From contig NZ_JAMKMR010000017.1 in the NCBI RefSeq assembly GCF_023634645.1, forward strand, positions 26,752 to 90,751: a stretch of DNA of 64,000 nucleotides, in the 5' to 3' direction. The position numbers and the translations under genes are program-made. A model generated the notes under the pieces. That model had not been told where the DNA came from. It worked only from the letters and a program-made list of their open reading frames with translations, and ran no database searches. This document shows, piece by piece, positions 1 to 8,472 of this stretch (position 1 is the stretch's first letter; each line of letters opens with the position of its first letter). This DNA comes from Vibrio sinus. GTDB lineage: Bacteria > Pseudomonadota > Gammaproteobacteria > Enterobacterales > Vibrionaceae.

Positions 1-1500
1 ATAGCCAAGATAGCCGGGAAAATTGAGTTTGACGGTGGACTGGATTTCTTTTGTGGCTCGATTTACGCCGTACATGATGACTCTGGAATCTCGCTCTTTA
101 CCCACAAGCCAAGCGATACCAATATAGATATCGGTAGTTACAGGTTTGCTGTCTTTCACCGTTAAGTTACTCGCTAGCGTTGAGCAAATATAATGGCTAT
201 CTGTGATATCAGAGATAATGGCACTGTCAGAGTAGCTAGGGGCGCTGGGTAAATATTTTGCGCAATGGTAATAGGCGCTGCTTGTTAGAATGGGCTGGTT
301 AGTATAGTGCAAGTTAAATGGGGTATTGTCTGCCAGTACAGCACTGTTACATTCAAATTTGCTGCTATCAAAGTCCAGCAGTTTGTAATAGCCAGGCTCA
401 CCTTCACAATAACAAGAGAAGCTAACTTTCAGCTGATTGTTGGAGGGAGCGGCATCTTTTATGTATTCAATATCGTTAATTGCGTTGAGTGGGAAGGTGG
501 TTTGCGCAGCATAGACGTTAATAGAATCAGCATAGATGAAACTGTATACGGCGTTTTCAAGTTTGTTACTACTGTTTTGAAACCAAAGGTGTGTGTAGCC
601 ATTTCGATCGATATAGCGCGATTTTAATGTCCAGTAACCTTTAGTGCCTAAGGTACATAATGGGGCGTTCGTATCACTTTTGTAGGTGGTCCACTGAGCG
701 TTTTCAACGGCATTCACTATGCTATTTCTATCCGGATAGAGTGACAAGTTCAGCGATATTTTTCGAGAAAGGATAACGGTGGCGTCTTGGCAAAGGATAA
801 ACACTAACCACATGGCCTGAGTTGGGCTCTGGCTATTGGTCTGGTCATAGATATCGTTACTGCCCGGCAAGGTGACAGCGACAATTCGCTCTGGGTTGAT
901 CGTGAGATTGAGTGGTACTATATGTTTGTGGTGGCCATCGGCGGGTATCTCAGCATCATGCAAGTGTACAGGAATGTTTTCGTAATGTTCAAATTGCCAT
1001 TGCTTGGCCTGCTCATCGTAGACGACTTGCACGACTTCAGTGGGACCATAGTGGGCTGATTTGTCGATAAAGGTCGCTTCTACCGACTCATCAGCGTTAA
1101 ACGTTGGCATGGAATACAGTTTACAGTTGCCCCAGTTAAACCCTTCGATACTGTCGACGAGACTAGACAAGTTCGGTGCCTGACTGTATGCGGGATAACT
1201 CATTAACTCATCAGATACTCGAAAACTATAAATGCCTGGCTCTGCCAACATCTCATCGTTGCTAATACCGAAATCAGCCGGGTTGCTGGTCAGCTCTGGA
1301 ATGGTATCGCCCCACGCGGTTGGCACGCGGCCTGCAGCGATGAGTGCAGATAGTGAGGCAAGTTTAATACTGCCAGAAACAAACGCTCGTCGAGAAATCA
1401 AACTGTCGAAGCATTGCAGTTCTTTGTGTTGCAGCTCCGGTGAGCGAATAAGTTGTTTTAGTTTGCTCGCGAGTTTAAGCCGTAGTTCACCAAGTGACAT
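1..1500 (-). CDS. Partial gene: probable Tat-exported protein of unknown function
   Basis: An open frame of 500 codons with no stop runs from an ATG at 1500 off the left edge, so the C-terminus is missing. Residues 36-57 form a twin-arginine-like signal (SRRAFV followed by a hydrophobic stretch ending in SALIAAG), preceded by a long charged n-region, which suggests folded export by the Tat system. The mature part is rich in Tyr, Asn, Ser and Thr and looks beta-rich, with several scattered Cys. I do not recognise the family. It lies 201 bp beyond mnmE on the same strand, where I would expect mioC in Vibrio cholerae, so this may be a strain-specific gene. The exported location is inference from the signal only. 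Confidence 0.7.
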   Translation of the reverse strand, partial: MSLGELRLKLASKLKQLIRSPELQHKELQCFDSLISRRAFVSGSIKLASLSALIAAGRVPTAWGDTIPELTSNPADFGISNDEMLAEPGIYSFRVSDELMSYPAYSQAPNLSSLVDSIEGFNWGNCKLYSMPTFNADESVEATFIDKSAHYGPTEVVQVVYDEQAKQWQFEHYENIPVHLHDAEIPADGHHKHIVPLNLTINPERIVAVTLPGSNDIYDQTNSQSPTQAMWLVFILCQDATVILSRKISLNLSLYPDRNSIVNAVENAQWTTYKSDTNAPLCTLGTKGYWTLKSRYIDRNGYTHLWFQNSSNKLENAVYSFIYADSINVYAAQTTFPLNAINDIEYIKDAAPSNNQLKVSFSCYCEGEPGYYKLLDFDSSKFECNSAVLADNTPFNLHYTNQPILTSSAYYHCAKYLPSAPSYSDSAIISDITDSHYICSTLASNLTVKDSKPVTTDIYIGIAWLVGKERDSRVIMYGVNRATKEIQSTVKLNFPGYLGY

Positions 1501-1655
1501 TTTTATAATTACCAGTTATTAGTTATAAATGGCAGCTATTAAAATCGGCTAAGATGAAGCTTTTATTAAATCGACATAAATACTGTTAATTACATTAACT
1601 TACAGTATGTTAGATTGTAATTGAGGTTTGAAAGTCGCCTATTGGGCTGGCGTTT

Positions 1656-1692
1656 AAAGCAAAAGCAACGATTTTATGCATTGCTTTTGCTT
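1656..1692 (-). terminator. Likely terminator downstream of mnmE
   Basis: A perfect 11-bp inverted repeat (AGCAAAAGCAA / TTGCTTTTGCT) with a 12-nt loop begins 10 bp after the mnmE stop codon. On the minus strand the stem is followed by TTTAAAC. The stem is AT-rich, so its strength is uncertain. Confidence 0.6.
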
Positions 1693-1701
1693 CTTTGAGC
1701 G

Positions 1702-3063
1702 TTATTTACCAATACAAAACGAAGAGAAGATCCGCCCCAGCAGATCATCGGAGCTAAATTCTCCAGTGATTTCGTTGAGGTGTTGCTGGGCGATCCTTAG
1801 CTCTTCTGCCAAGATTTCACCAGCCATGTATCCTTCTAGTTGTTGTTGGCCAATATCGAGGTGATTCGCCGCTTTCTCTAATGCGTCTAGGTGTCTGCGG
1901 CGAGCCATAAAGCTGCCTTCATGGCCACCAGCGAATCCCATGCATTCTTTTAAGTGGCTACGCAGCGCATCAACGCCTGCACCAGTTTTGGCCGACAGAC
2001 GGATAAGGGTGGGGGAATTGACGTGACAGATGCCAAGGGACTCGTTAGTTTGGTCGGCTTTATTGCGGATAACCGTAATACCCACATTGCTTGGCAGTCG
2101 GTCGACAAACTCTGGCCAAATGTCTTTTGGATCGCACGCGTCGGTAGTGGTGCCATCAACCATGAACAAAATGCGGTCGGCTTGCTCTATTTCCTCCCAC
2201 GCTCTCTCGATACCGATTTTTTCCACCGCATCAGATGCATCACGTAGCCCTGCGGTATCAATGATATGCAGCGGCATGCCGTCGATATGGATATGTTCAC
2301 GTAGCACATCGCGTGTGGTGCCAGCGATTTCGGTCACAATGGCGGATTCTTTGCCGGATAATGCATTAAGCAGGCTAGATTTACCCGCATTGGGTCGGCC
2401 TGCAATGACCACTTTCATACCTTCACGCATGATGGCACCTTGATTGGCTTCTTTGCGCACGAGGCCAAGCTTATCAATAATGTTTTGTAAATCTCCGGCC
2501 ACTTTGCCATCGGCGAGAAAGTCGATTTCTTCTTCTGGGAAATCAATCGCGGCCTCGACGTAGATGCGAAGGTGGATCAGTGATTCTACTAGAATTTGAA
2601 TTCGCTTTGAAAACTGGCCTTGCAAAGAGTGCAGGGCGGATTTTGCCGCTTCTTCTGAGCTAGCATCAATCAGATCGGCAATGGCTTCTGCTTGGGCCAA
2701 GTCCATTTTGTCATTTAAAAATGCCCGCTCTGAGAACTCGCCAGGTCTGGCTGCGCGAACATCTGGCAGCAACAGTATACGTTTAATCAGCATATCCATG
2801 ACAACAGGGCCACCGTGGCCTTGTAGCTCGAGAACGTCTTCACCGGTGAATGAGTGTGGGTTGGGAAAGTACAAGGCTATGCCTTGGTCTAGGGCTTCTC
2901 CATGCTCATCCTGAAAAGCAAGGTACTCAGCATAGCGTGGTTTGAGCTCTTTGCCCGTCAATGCCAGTGCAACCTGCTTTGCTTTTGGCCCGGATACGCG
3001 GATGATGCCAACCCCACCTCGACCTGTAGCTGTCGCTTGAGCAACAATCGTTTCAGTTGTCAT
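1702..3063 (-). CDS. mnmE: tRNA-5-carboxymethylaminomethyl-U34 synthesis GTPase MnmE
   Basis: MnmE (TrmE) works with MnmG to modify U34 of tRNAs that read split codon boxes. At 453 aa it has the family length. Residues 1-120 are the tetrahydrofolate-binding N-domain. An embedded G domain carries P-loop GRPNAGKSS (222-230), switch motif DTAGL (269-273) and NKAD (334-337). The chain ends in CIGK, the conserved C-terminal C-x-G-K that carries the catalytic-region cysteine. It follows yidC on the same strand, separated by a hairpin terminator, in the usual rpmH-rnpA-yidD-yidC-mnmE order. The identification is firm. Confidence 0.98.
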   Translation of the reverse strand: MTTETIVAQATATGRGGVGIIRVSGPKAKQVALALTGKELKPRYAEYLAFQDEHGEALDQGIALYFPNPHSFTGEDVLELQGHGGPVVMDMLIKRILLLPDVRAARPGEFSERAFLNDKMDLAQAEAIADLIDASSEEAAKSALHSLQGQFSKRIQILVESLIHLRIYVEAAIDFPEEEIDFLADGKVAGDLQNIIDKLGLVRKEANQGAIMREGMKVVIAGRPNAGKSSLLNALSGKESAIVTEIAGTTRDVLREHIHIDGMPLHIIDTAGLRDASDAVEKIGIERAWEEIEQADRILFMVDGTTTDACDPKDIWPEFVDRLPSNVGITVIRNKADQTNESLGICHVNSPTLIRLSAKTGAGVDALRSHLKECMGFAGGHEGSFMARRRHLDALEKAANHLDIGQQQLEGYMAGEILAEELRIAQQHLNEITGEFSSDDLLGRIFSSFCIGK

Positions 3064-3151
3064 AAATATGCCTACATTTCAATCGCAATACGTTTTCTAA
3101 CCACGTATTTGTCATAATAAATAAACTAGCTGAATTGTAATCAGCAAACAT

Positions 3152-3180
3152 AAAAAAGGCGACCTTTGGCCGCCTTTTAA
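3152..3180 (-). terminator. Rho-independent terminator after yidC
   Basis: On the minus strand the sequence is AAAAGGCGGCC-AAA-GGTCGCCTTTT followed by TT. This GC-rich hairpin with a T tract starts about 15 bp after the yidC stop and ends the rpmH-rnpA-yidD-yidC transcript before mnmE. Confidence 0.85.
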
Positions 3181-3194
3181 CTCACAAGTTATCG

Positions 3195-4850
3195 TTAGCT
3201 CTTGGCTTTCTTAGTATGTAAGCCTTTTTTCTCCAACTGACGATAAATTAATGTCTGTTGAATCAAGGTAACGATGTTCGATACTAACCAGTATAGAACC
3301 AATCCTGATGGGAAGAAGATAAAGAACACCGTAAAGCCAACTGGCATAAACATCATGATCTTTTGTTGCATTGGATCGGTCACGGTTGTTGGGCTCATCT
3401 TCTGAATGAAGAACATACTGATACCCATTAATACCGGTAGAATGTAGTACGGATCTGCCGCCGACAAGTCGTGAATCCAACCAAAGAATGGCGCATGACG
3501 CAGTTCAACCGAACCCATTAAGGCCCAGTACAGCGCTAGGAAGATAGGCATTTGCAGTATAATTGGGAAGCAACCACCGAGCGGGTTTACTTTCTCTTTC
3601 TTATACAGCTCCATCATCTCTTGGCTCATGCGCTGACGATCGTCACCAATACGCTCTTTCATCGCTTGGATTTTTGGCTGCAACATGCGCATCTTCGCCA
3701 TGGAAGTGTACTGCGCTTTCGTCAGTGGGTACATAGCACCACGAACCAAGAAGGTTAGGATGATGATTGCAATACCCCAGTTGCCAACGAAGCCATGAAT
3801 CCATGACAGTAGCGAGTGAAGCGGCTTAGCGATAAACCATAGCCAACCATAATCCACCACAAGATCTAAATTCGGTGCCACAGCTGCCATTTGGTTTTGC
3901 AGTTGTGGACCAACCCATAGGGTGGCATCAAATTTGGCTTGTTGGCCATTTTGAATGGTTTGTTGTGGCAGTAGTACACCGATATCGGCAAGCTTACCGA
4001 CCGTACGGCTATAGATAGTAGCATCCGGTGCATTTCTTGGGATCCACGCTGTTGCAAAGTAACGTTGAATCATAGCCACCCATCCTTGACCATTTGTCAG
4101 TTTAATGGACAGGTTTTTCTCATTCATATCTTTGAAGCTGTACTTCTCATAGCGAGTTTTTTCTGTTGAATACGCTGCGCCGTGATAAGAATGTTCAGTA
4201 AAGCTGCTGCTTGCTTCTGCGTTGTTTTCGTTCTGACGTAAGTGAGCATACATTTGAACTTGAGCGTTCTTGCCCGAATCATTTTTCACGTCATATTCAA
4301 CATTTACCGCGTAGCTGCCACGCTTCAAAATAAAGGTCTTGGTGTACGTAATGCCATCTTTAGTAAATGTCATCGGTACGCGCAGTTCACCTTGCCCATT
4401 AGCGAGGGTAAAGTCGTTGGCACTGACTTTGTAGTCTGGGCGATCAGTCGTGCTCAGGTCGATGCCTTGTGGGCCAACCAAGCCACTTTGTGCGATGTAT
4501 TGTTTACCCGGCTGGTCTTCAAGTAAAACAAACGGCGCTTTTGATTTTAGCGTTGCGTCGTATTTGTTTAACTTGGCGTTAATGACATCACCACCATGAG
4601 TGTCAATGGTCAACGTTAATACGTCAGTTTTAATCTGTATAGTTTTGCCAGTGTTTGCCGCCGTCTGCGCAGCTGGTGGAACAAGCGTGTTAGGGCCTGT
4701 TACCGATGTGGCAGGTAAACTACTGTTACTTTGTGTTTGCGCAACCGCATGTGTCTGTGGTGCTGGATTCTTATGTTCTTGCCACTTGGTATAGAGCAAA
4801 AAAGAAACCAGTGCCAAGGCGATTAACAGGATATTACGTTGAGAATCCAT
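3195..4850 (-). CDS. yidC: Membrane protein insertase YidC
   Basis: YidC inserts and folds inner-membrane proteins, alone or with SecYEG. The 551-aa protein has the gram-negative layout: an N-terminal membrane anchor (residues 6-22, NILLIALALVSFLLY), a large periplasmic beta-domain (about 60-335), then the conserved membrane core with the functional Arg in FLVRGAMYPLT and the cytoplasmic hairpin rich in Met, Lys and Glu before NPLGGCFPIILQMPIF. The tail is basic (KKGLHTKKAKS). The start lies 2 bp beyond the yidD stop, so the two are probably translated from one message. Nothing is unusual. Confidence 0.98.
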   Translation of the reverse strand: MDSQRNILLIALALVSFLLYTKWQEHKNPAPQTHAVAQTQSNSSLPATSVTGPNTLVPPAAQTAANTGKTIQIKTDVLTLTIDTHGGDVINAKLNKYDATLKSKAPFVLLEDQPGKQYIAQSGLVGPQGIDLSTTDRPDYKVSANDFTLANGQGELRVPMTFTKDGITYTKTFILKRGSYAVNVEYDVKNDSGKNAQVQMYAHLRQNENNAEASSSFTEHSYHGAAYSTEKTRYEKYSFKDMNEKNLSIKLTNGQGWVAMIQRYFATAWIPRNAPDATIYSRTVGKLADIGVLLPQQTIQNGQQAKFDATLWVGPQLQNQMAAVAPNLDLVVDYGWLWFIAKPLHSLLSWIHGFVGNWGIAIIILTFLVRGAMYPLTKAQYTSMAKMRMLQPKIQAMKERIGDDRQRMSQEMMELYKKEKVNPLGGCFPIILQMPIFLALYWALMGSVELRHAPFFGWIHDLSAADPYYILPVLMGISMFFIQKMSPTTVTDPMQQKIMMFMPVGFTVFFIFFPSGLVLYWLVSNIVTLIQQTLIYRQLEKKGLHTKKAKS

Positions 4851-4852
4851 TG

Positions 4853-5110
4853 TTATTTATCTCGGTTCTGTTTCTGGGGAGGAGGAACTGGGTCATATCC
4901 TCCTTCGTTCAAAGGGTGGCATTTTAATAAACGTTTACCTGATAACCAACACCCTTTTACAAAACCGTGAGCTTTCAATGCATCTATTGCATATCGAGAA
5001 CAGGTTGGTGTAAATCGGCAGCGTGGACCAATGAGAGGACTGATTAGCCATCTATATAAATAGATGAGTCCAATGGCTAACCGCGCGAAGGGCGAGACAG
5101 GCGATGCCAT
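4853..5110 (-). CDS. yidD: Membrane protein insertion efficiency factor YidD
   Basis: A short (85 aa) haemolytic-domain protein thought to assist YidC. An amphipathic N-terminus precedes the family core, RWLISPLIGPRCRFTPTCSRYAIDAL, followed by KRLLKCHPLNEGGYDPVPP; the conserved Cys residues and the GGYDPVP motif are all present. The start codon lies inside rnpA (34-bp overlap), an arrangement typical of this operon that suggests translational coupling. Confidence 0.95.
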   Translation of the reverse strand: MASPVSPFARLAIGLIYLYRWLISPLIGPRCRFTPTCSRYAIDALKAHGFVKGCWLSGKRLLKCHPLNEGGYDPVPPPQKQNRDK

Positions 5111-5433
5111 AATTTGTCAAATAACCTAAACACTTCTTCATTGCTTAAACTTTGCGCGCTTTTTTTTGCAATGACAACAAAATCTTTATTAGGAAGTTCG
5201 TGTTGTTTGTTACGAAAACTTTCGCGAGCAAGACGTTTAAACCGATTGCGACCGACTGCGGTTTTAATCTGTTTTTTTGGAACGGCTAGACCTAATCTTG
5301 GCTGATTAAGTGTGTTATTGCGAGCAATGATAGTGAAGTGAGGCGAGCCAGCTCGATGAGCTTGCTGAAAGACGTTTTGATAATGCTCGGGAGTTAACAA
5401 ACGTAACTCCCGATTGAACGCGTATGTATTCAA
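5077..5433 (-). CDS. rnpA: Ribonuclease P protein component
   Basis: The protein subunit of RNase P, which matures tRNA 5' ends with the M1 RNA. Length 118 aa is normal. The RNR signature is present at residues 61-74 (GRNRFKRLARESFR), with the FTIIARNN and RLGLAVPKK strands expected before it. It begins 13 bp after the rpmH stop on the same strand and overlaps yidD at its 3' end. It is probably transcribed from the rpmH promoter at 5697-5725. Confidence 0.97.
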   Translation of the reverse strand: MNTYAFNRELRLLTPEHYQNVFQQAHRAGSPHFTIIARNNTLNQPRLGLAVPKKQIKTAVGRNRFKRLARESFRNKQHELPNKDFVVIAKKSAQSLSNEEVFRLFDKLWHRLSRPSRG

Positions 5434-5446
5434 AATAAATCAGCGA

Positions 5447-5581
5447 TTATTTTGATAGGCGCGCACGGCCTTTTGCACGACGTGCATTAATAACCTTACG
5501 GCCGTTCTTAGTTGCCATGCGTGCACGGAAACCGTGAGTACGCTTGCGCTTTAGAACTGAAGGTTGAAAAGTGCGTTTCAT
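5447..5581 (-). CDS. rpmH: 50S ribosomal protein L34
   Basis: A 44-codon gene. The product begins MKRTFQPSVLKRKRTHGF and continues with the invariant basic L34 pattern (RARMATKNGRKVI, then RRAKGRARLSK). It is the first gene of the rpmH-rnpA-yidD-yidC operon, with a strong sigma-70 promoter about 115 bp upstream. Confidence 0.97.
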   Translation of the reverse strand: MKRTFQPSVLKRKRTHGFRARMATKNGRKVINARRAKGRARLSK

Positions 5582-5675
5582 GATAATTACCTTACTGATC
5601 AGTAGTTTTAGGTTCTTAGTTAACCCGGCGTGGGCAGTTATTCATCTTGTTAGTAAAACAAAGACGATATCCAAC

Positions 5676-5725
5676 GCCTCTCAACAAAGAGGCGGAATTG
5701 TAATCACTGTCACCAAAAGTGTCAA
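5676..5725 (-). promoter_or_regulatory. rpmH promoter and 5' mRNA hairpin
   Basis: On the minus strand a perfect -35 TTGACA (5720-5725) is spaced 17 bp from -10 TACAAT (5697-5702). Just past the expected start point lies a stem CGCCTCT/AGAGGCG (5676-5693), which would put a hairpin at the very 5' end of the rpmH transcript and could stabilise it. The promoter elements are seen directly; the hairpin role is inference. Confidence 0.8.
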
Positions 5726-5766
5726 TGAACAAATTCCAGCCGGGGGGATTATACGAAGTACGAACA

Positions 5767-5794
5767 AAATCTCAAGGATCTTTCGTCGATCCTT
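5767..5794 (-). terminator. Terminator after the ABC-transporter operon
   Basis: AAGGATC (5774-5780) and GATCCTT (5788-5794) pair around a 7-nt loop. The stem overlaps the stop codon of the ATPase gene and is followed on the minus strand by GAGATTTTG, a weak T tract. Confidence 0.6.
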
Positions 5795-6530
5795 AAAGGG
5801 TTCCTACTTTACGTAAAAAGCGTTTTAGTCTTTCATCCTGTGGATGATTAAAAATATCTTCGGGCTTACCCTGCTCAACGATATTGCCTTCGGCCATAAA
5901 GATCACTCTATCAGCCACTTCTTTCGCGAACTGCATCTCATGGGTCACGACCAGCATGGTTTGGTGATCTTGCGCCAAATTTTTCATCAATGCCAGTACT
6001 TCTCCTACCCACTCGGGATCGAGTGCAGAAGTGGGCTCATCAAATAATAGCAGATCCGGTGACAAAGCCATGGCTCTTCCGATGCCTACCCGTTGCTGCT
6101 GGCCGCCAGATAAAGCGATGGGATAACTGTCTGCTTTGTCAGCCAAACCGATATTTTTCAATATCTGTAGCGCTTTGTCATAAGCTTGCTGTTTTTTCCA
6201 ACCTCTTACTGTGATCAAGCCTTCAGCGATATTTTGTTTTGCTGTCATATGGGCAAACAGGGCATAGTTTTGGAAAACAAAGCCCGTTTTCTTTCTAAGT
6301 TCGCGCACCTCTGCCCGAGAATGACGCTGCGTATTGACAGACACGCCACCAATAGATATCGATCCTTTATCGGCATTTTCTAAGAAATTGATGCACCGCA
6401 GTAGGGTGGATTTACCTGTGCCGCTGGAACCGATGATGACGACGATCTCACCTTTCTCTATGTTGAGATCAATACCTTTCAATACTTCGCTATTACCGAA
6501 AGATTTGTGTATGTTTTTTATTTCGATCAT
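5793..6530 (-). CDS. Polar amino acid ABC transporter, ATP-binding subunit
   Basis: Cytoplasmic ATPase of a polar amino acid uptake (PAAT) transporter. In its 245 aa the Walker A GSSGTGKST is at 34-42, signature LSGGQQQR at 140-147, Walker B LLLFDEP at 160-166, and the H-loop histidine lies in VVTHEMQFA. Its ATG overlaps the stop of the permease gene by 4 bp, so the subunits are coupled. The substrate cannot be read from sequence; cystine, glutamine and histidine systems share these motifs. The same three genes sit between rpmH and dnaA in V. cholerae. Confidence 0.95.
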   Translation of the reverse strand: MIEIKNIHKSFGNSEVLKGIDLNIEKGEIVVIIGSSGTGKSTLLRCINFLENADKGSISIGGVSVNTQRHSRAEVRELRKKTGFVFQNYALFAHMTAKQNIAEGLITVRGWKKQQAYDKALQILKNIGLADKADSYPIALSGGQQQRVGIGRAMALSPDLLLFDEPTSALDPEWVGEVLALMKNLAQDHQTMLVVTHEMQFAKEVADRVIFMAEGNIVEQGKPEDIFNHPQDERLKRFLRKVGTL

Positions 6531-7198
6531 TTTTTATACGCCTTATCCAGTTTTGCTTCGACAATGGTTTGCACTCGAGTCAGCAAAATGACGACCACCC
6601 AATAGATGAGTGCTGCAGCGGTAAAGGATTCGAAGAAACGGAAACTTGATGAGGCCTCCATCTGCGCTTTTGCCATAACTTCAGCTACTCCCAGAGTGAA
6701 GGCTAAAGACGTGGATTTTATCAAATCAATGTAATAGTTCATCAACGATGGAAAGGCGATGCGTGTCGCCTGCGGTAGAATAACACGACGCATTGCCTGT
6801 GGAGTGGTCATGCCAACAGATAAGCTGGCTTCCATTTGGCTTTTATCAATGCCCAGAATGGCCGCTCGCACGGTTTCTGCCATGTAGGCGGCATAGTGAA
6901 GACTCAAACCAAAGACAGCAGCGTTAAAGGCGCTCATTCCTTCGAAAAATGGCACGACCTGAGGCAGGCCAAAATAGAATAGAAACAGTTGCACTAATAG
7001 GGGTGTGCCACGAAAAAAGCTAATGTAAATCTGACTGATTTGATTGAGAACAGGAATTTTAAAGATTCGAATATTCGCGATCAGCACAGATAATATGAGC
7101 GCAAATATCATGGCTAAGGTCGCCATTTTCATTGTGACACTCAGATACTTTAGCAGTATCGGTATCAGATCAATCATGTAGTGAAAATCAAAGCCCAT
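6527..7198 (-). CDS. Polar amino acid ABC transporter, permease subunit
   Basis: Inner-membrane channel subunit (HisM/GlnP type, 223 aa) with about five hydrophobic segments. The EAA loop that contacts the ATPase reads EASLSVGMTTPQAMRRVILPQA, close to the family pattern EAAxxLGxxxxQxxxxVxLPQA. The N-terminal FFRGTPLLVQLF is also characteristic. It lies between the binding protein and the ATPase in one minus-strand operon, 93 bp after the binding-protein gene. Confidence 0.95.
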   Translation of the reverse strand: MGFDFHYMIDLIPILLKYLSVTMKMATLAMIFALILSVLIANIRIFKIPVLNQISQIYISFFRGTPLLVQLFLFYFGLPQVVPFFEGMSAFNAAVFGLSLHYAAYMAETVRAAILGIDKSQMEASLSVGMTTPQAMRRVILPQATRIAFPSLMNYYIDLIKSTSLAFTLGVAEVMAKAQMEASSSFRFFESFTAAALIYWVVVILLTRVQTIVEAKLDKAYKK

Positions 7199-7223
7199 AA
7201 CGTCATCCAGTAAAGAAAGTAAA

Positions 7224-7249
7224 ACCCACTACTAGTAAAAGTAGTGGGT
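7224..7249 (-). promoter_or_regulatory. Intercistronic hairpin between binding protein and permease
   Basis: ACCCACTAC and GTAGTGGGT (9 bp, perfect, extendable by one pair) face each other across an 8-nt loop without a T tract. In binding-protein operons such hairpins usually protect the upstream message and lower expression of membrane subunits. That role is inferred here. Confidence 0.6.
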
Positions 7250-7291
7250 AAAGTGAAAAATAATGCTGCGATTGTTTGTATAACGGGCGAT

Positions 7292-8041
7292 TTACTCTTT
7301 AGTAATGTCCGCTCCAAACCACTTTTCTGATATTTTGGCCAATGTGCCATCGGCTCTCATTGATGCTAGCGCTTGGTTGACCTGCTCTTGCAGCTTGCGA
7401 CCTTTCGCATCTTTCATAAACGGCCAGGCGTTTTCTATTGTCGCAAATGGTTTGCCTGCAAGTTTCAATGGCAGATGACTTTTCTTAATCAGTTGAACCA
7501 CAGACAGGCGATCCATGACAAAAGCATCGGTTGCGCCGATGAGGACAGATTGTTCTATCCCAGTATCAAACGTCTTAATGTGGATCTTGCCGTTTTTATC
7601 ATGTTGACGTAGCAACTGTTCAAAGTTCGAGCCAAGGTTAACCGCTACGGTTTTACCCGCCAGATCGTTGATGCCATGAATGCTATCGTTGCTTTTTCTT
7701 ACCGCTAACTGAGCGCCATCAATGACGTACGGGTTGGAAAATAGATACTTGGCTTTTCTCTCTGGGGTAATGGTGATTTGGTTTGAGATGGTATCAATGT
7801 GACCCGACTCCAATAGACCAAACAAGCCAGAGAAGTTTGCTGTAACAAACTCAACTTTATAATGTTCGCGCTTACCAATCTCTTTCCACAAGTCGACTTC
7901 GAAGCCTTGTAGTTTGTCTTGTTTAACAAAAGTGAATGGATAGTATCGACCAGACATGCCGACTTTAACCACTGTTTCTGCTTGGACAGCAAATGTAGAC
8001 AGTGCAACTATCGCGATAAATAATCTAGTCCAGAATTTCAT
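7292..8041 (-). CDS. Polar amino acid ABC transporter, periplasmic binding protein
   Basis: A family-3 solute-binding protein of 249 aa. Residues 1-21 are a Sec signal peptide ending AVQA. The mature protein has the expected sequence elements GFEVDLWKEIGKR, the TITPERKAKYLFSNPY hinge strand, DLAGKTVAVNLGSNFE, and a C-terminal ADGTLAKISEKWFG. It is first in the minus-strand transporter operon and diverges from dnaA across a 431-bp spacer. The ligand is unknown; cystine-type binding proteins look most alike, but this is weak. Confidence 0.93.
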   Translation of the reverse strand: MKFWTRLFIAIVALSTFAVQAETVVKVGMSGRYYPFTFVKQDKLQGFEVDLWKEIGKREHYKVEFVTANFSGLFGLLESGHIDTISNQITITPERKAKYLFSNPYVIDGAQLAVRKSNDSIHGINDLAGKTVAVNLGSNFEQLLRQHDKNGKIHIKTFDTGIEQSVLIGATDAFVMDRLSVVQLIKKSHLPLKLAGKPFATIENAWPFMKDAKGRKLQEQVNQALASMRADGTLAKISEKWFGADITKE

Positions 8042-8205
8042 ACTCTAACCCCTATGTAACTTAGGCTGCGATACTACATTCTATATAGATAGTTCAGTAA
8101 ATAATGATCGGCAATAATCTAGAGCGGTTAGGAATAAGGAAACCATTGCGCTACGCACAAGACATATAAATCATAGTGATACATTGTACGGTTTAAGTGC
8201 AAAGT

Positions 8206-8450
8206 GATCGCAAAAAAATCATTCGGCAATAATTTAATCCACAAAGTTATCACCAATAGCAAGATCTACGGAAATGTTGCTCTTTTCTAAAAAATGTGGA
8301 TCAAGGTGTGAGTAATTACAGGGTGAACTGTGCGGATCTCGTCAAACGAGCGAAAAAATTGTGAATAAGTTAGATCTTATTCACCGGATCGCCGATCATT
8401 TGCTGGCGATCTTGTTTATCAACAGGTAAAATTATCGGTCTTTCCTGATC
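8206..8450 (+). promoter_or_regulatory. dnaA control region: DnaA boxes and GATC cluster
   Basis: Nine GATC (Dam) sites occur within 245 bp (8206, 8263, 8299, 8335, 8373, 8387, 8394, 8408, 8447), far above the one per 256 bp expected by chance. An exact DnaA box on the minus strand (TTATTCACA, 8360-8368) faces a one-mismatch box TTATTCACC (8377-8385), so together they form an inverted repeat. Further one-mismatch boxes lie near 8235 and 8295. This suggests autorepression by DnaA and SeqA/Dam timing of dnaA transcription. The exact promoter was not located. Confidence 0.75.
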
Positions 8451-8472
8451 ATTTTTTTCTCGTGGGGGCACC

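Noticed and set aside
2030..2443. 137-aa plus-strand ORF inside mnmE
   Set aside because: An antisense shadow of a well-conserved gene with no ribosome site or recognisable product.
8200..8472. Chromosome origin (oriC) upstream of dnaA
   Set aside because: There are DnaA boxes and GATC sites, but no AT-rich 13-mer array. In Vibrio chromosome I the origin lies near mnmG/mioC on the far side of mnmE, outside this window.
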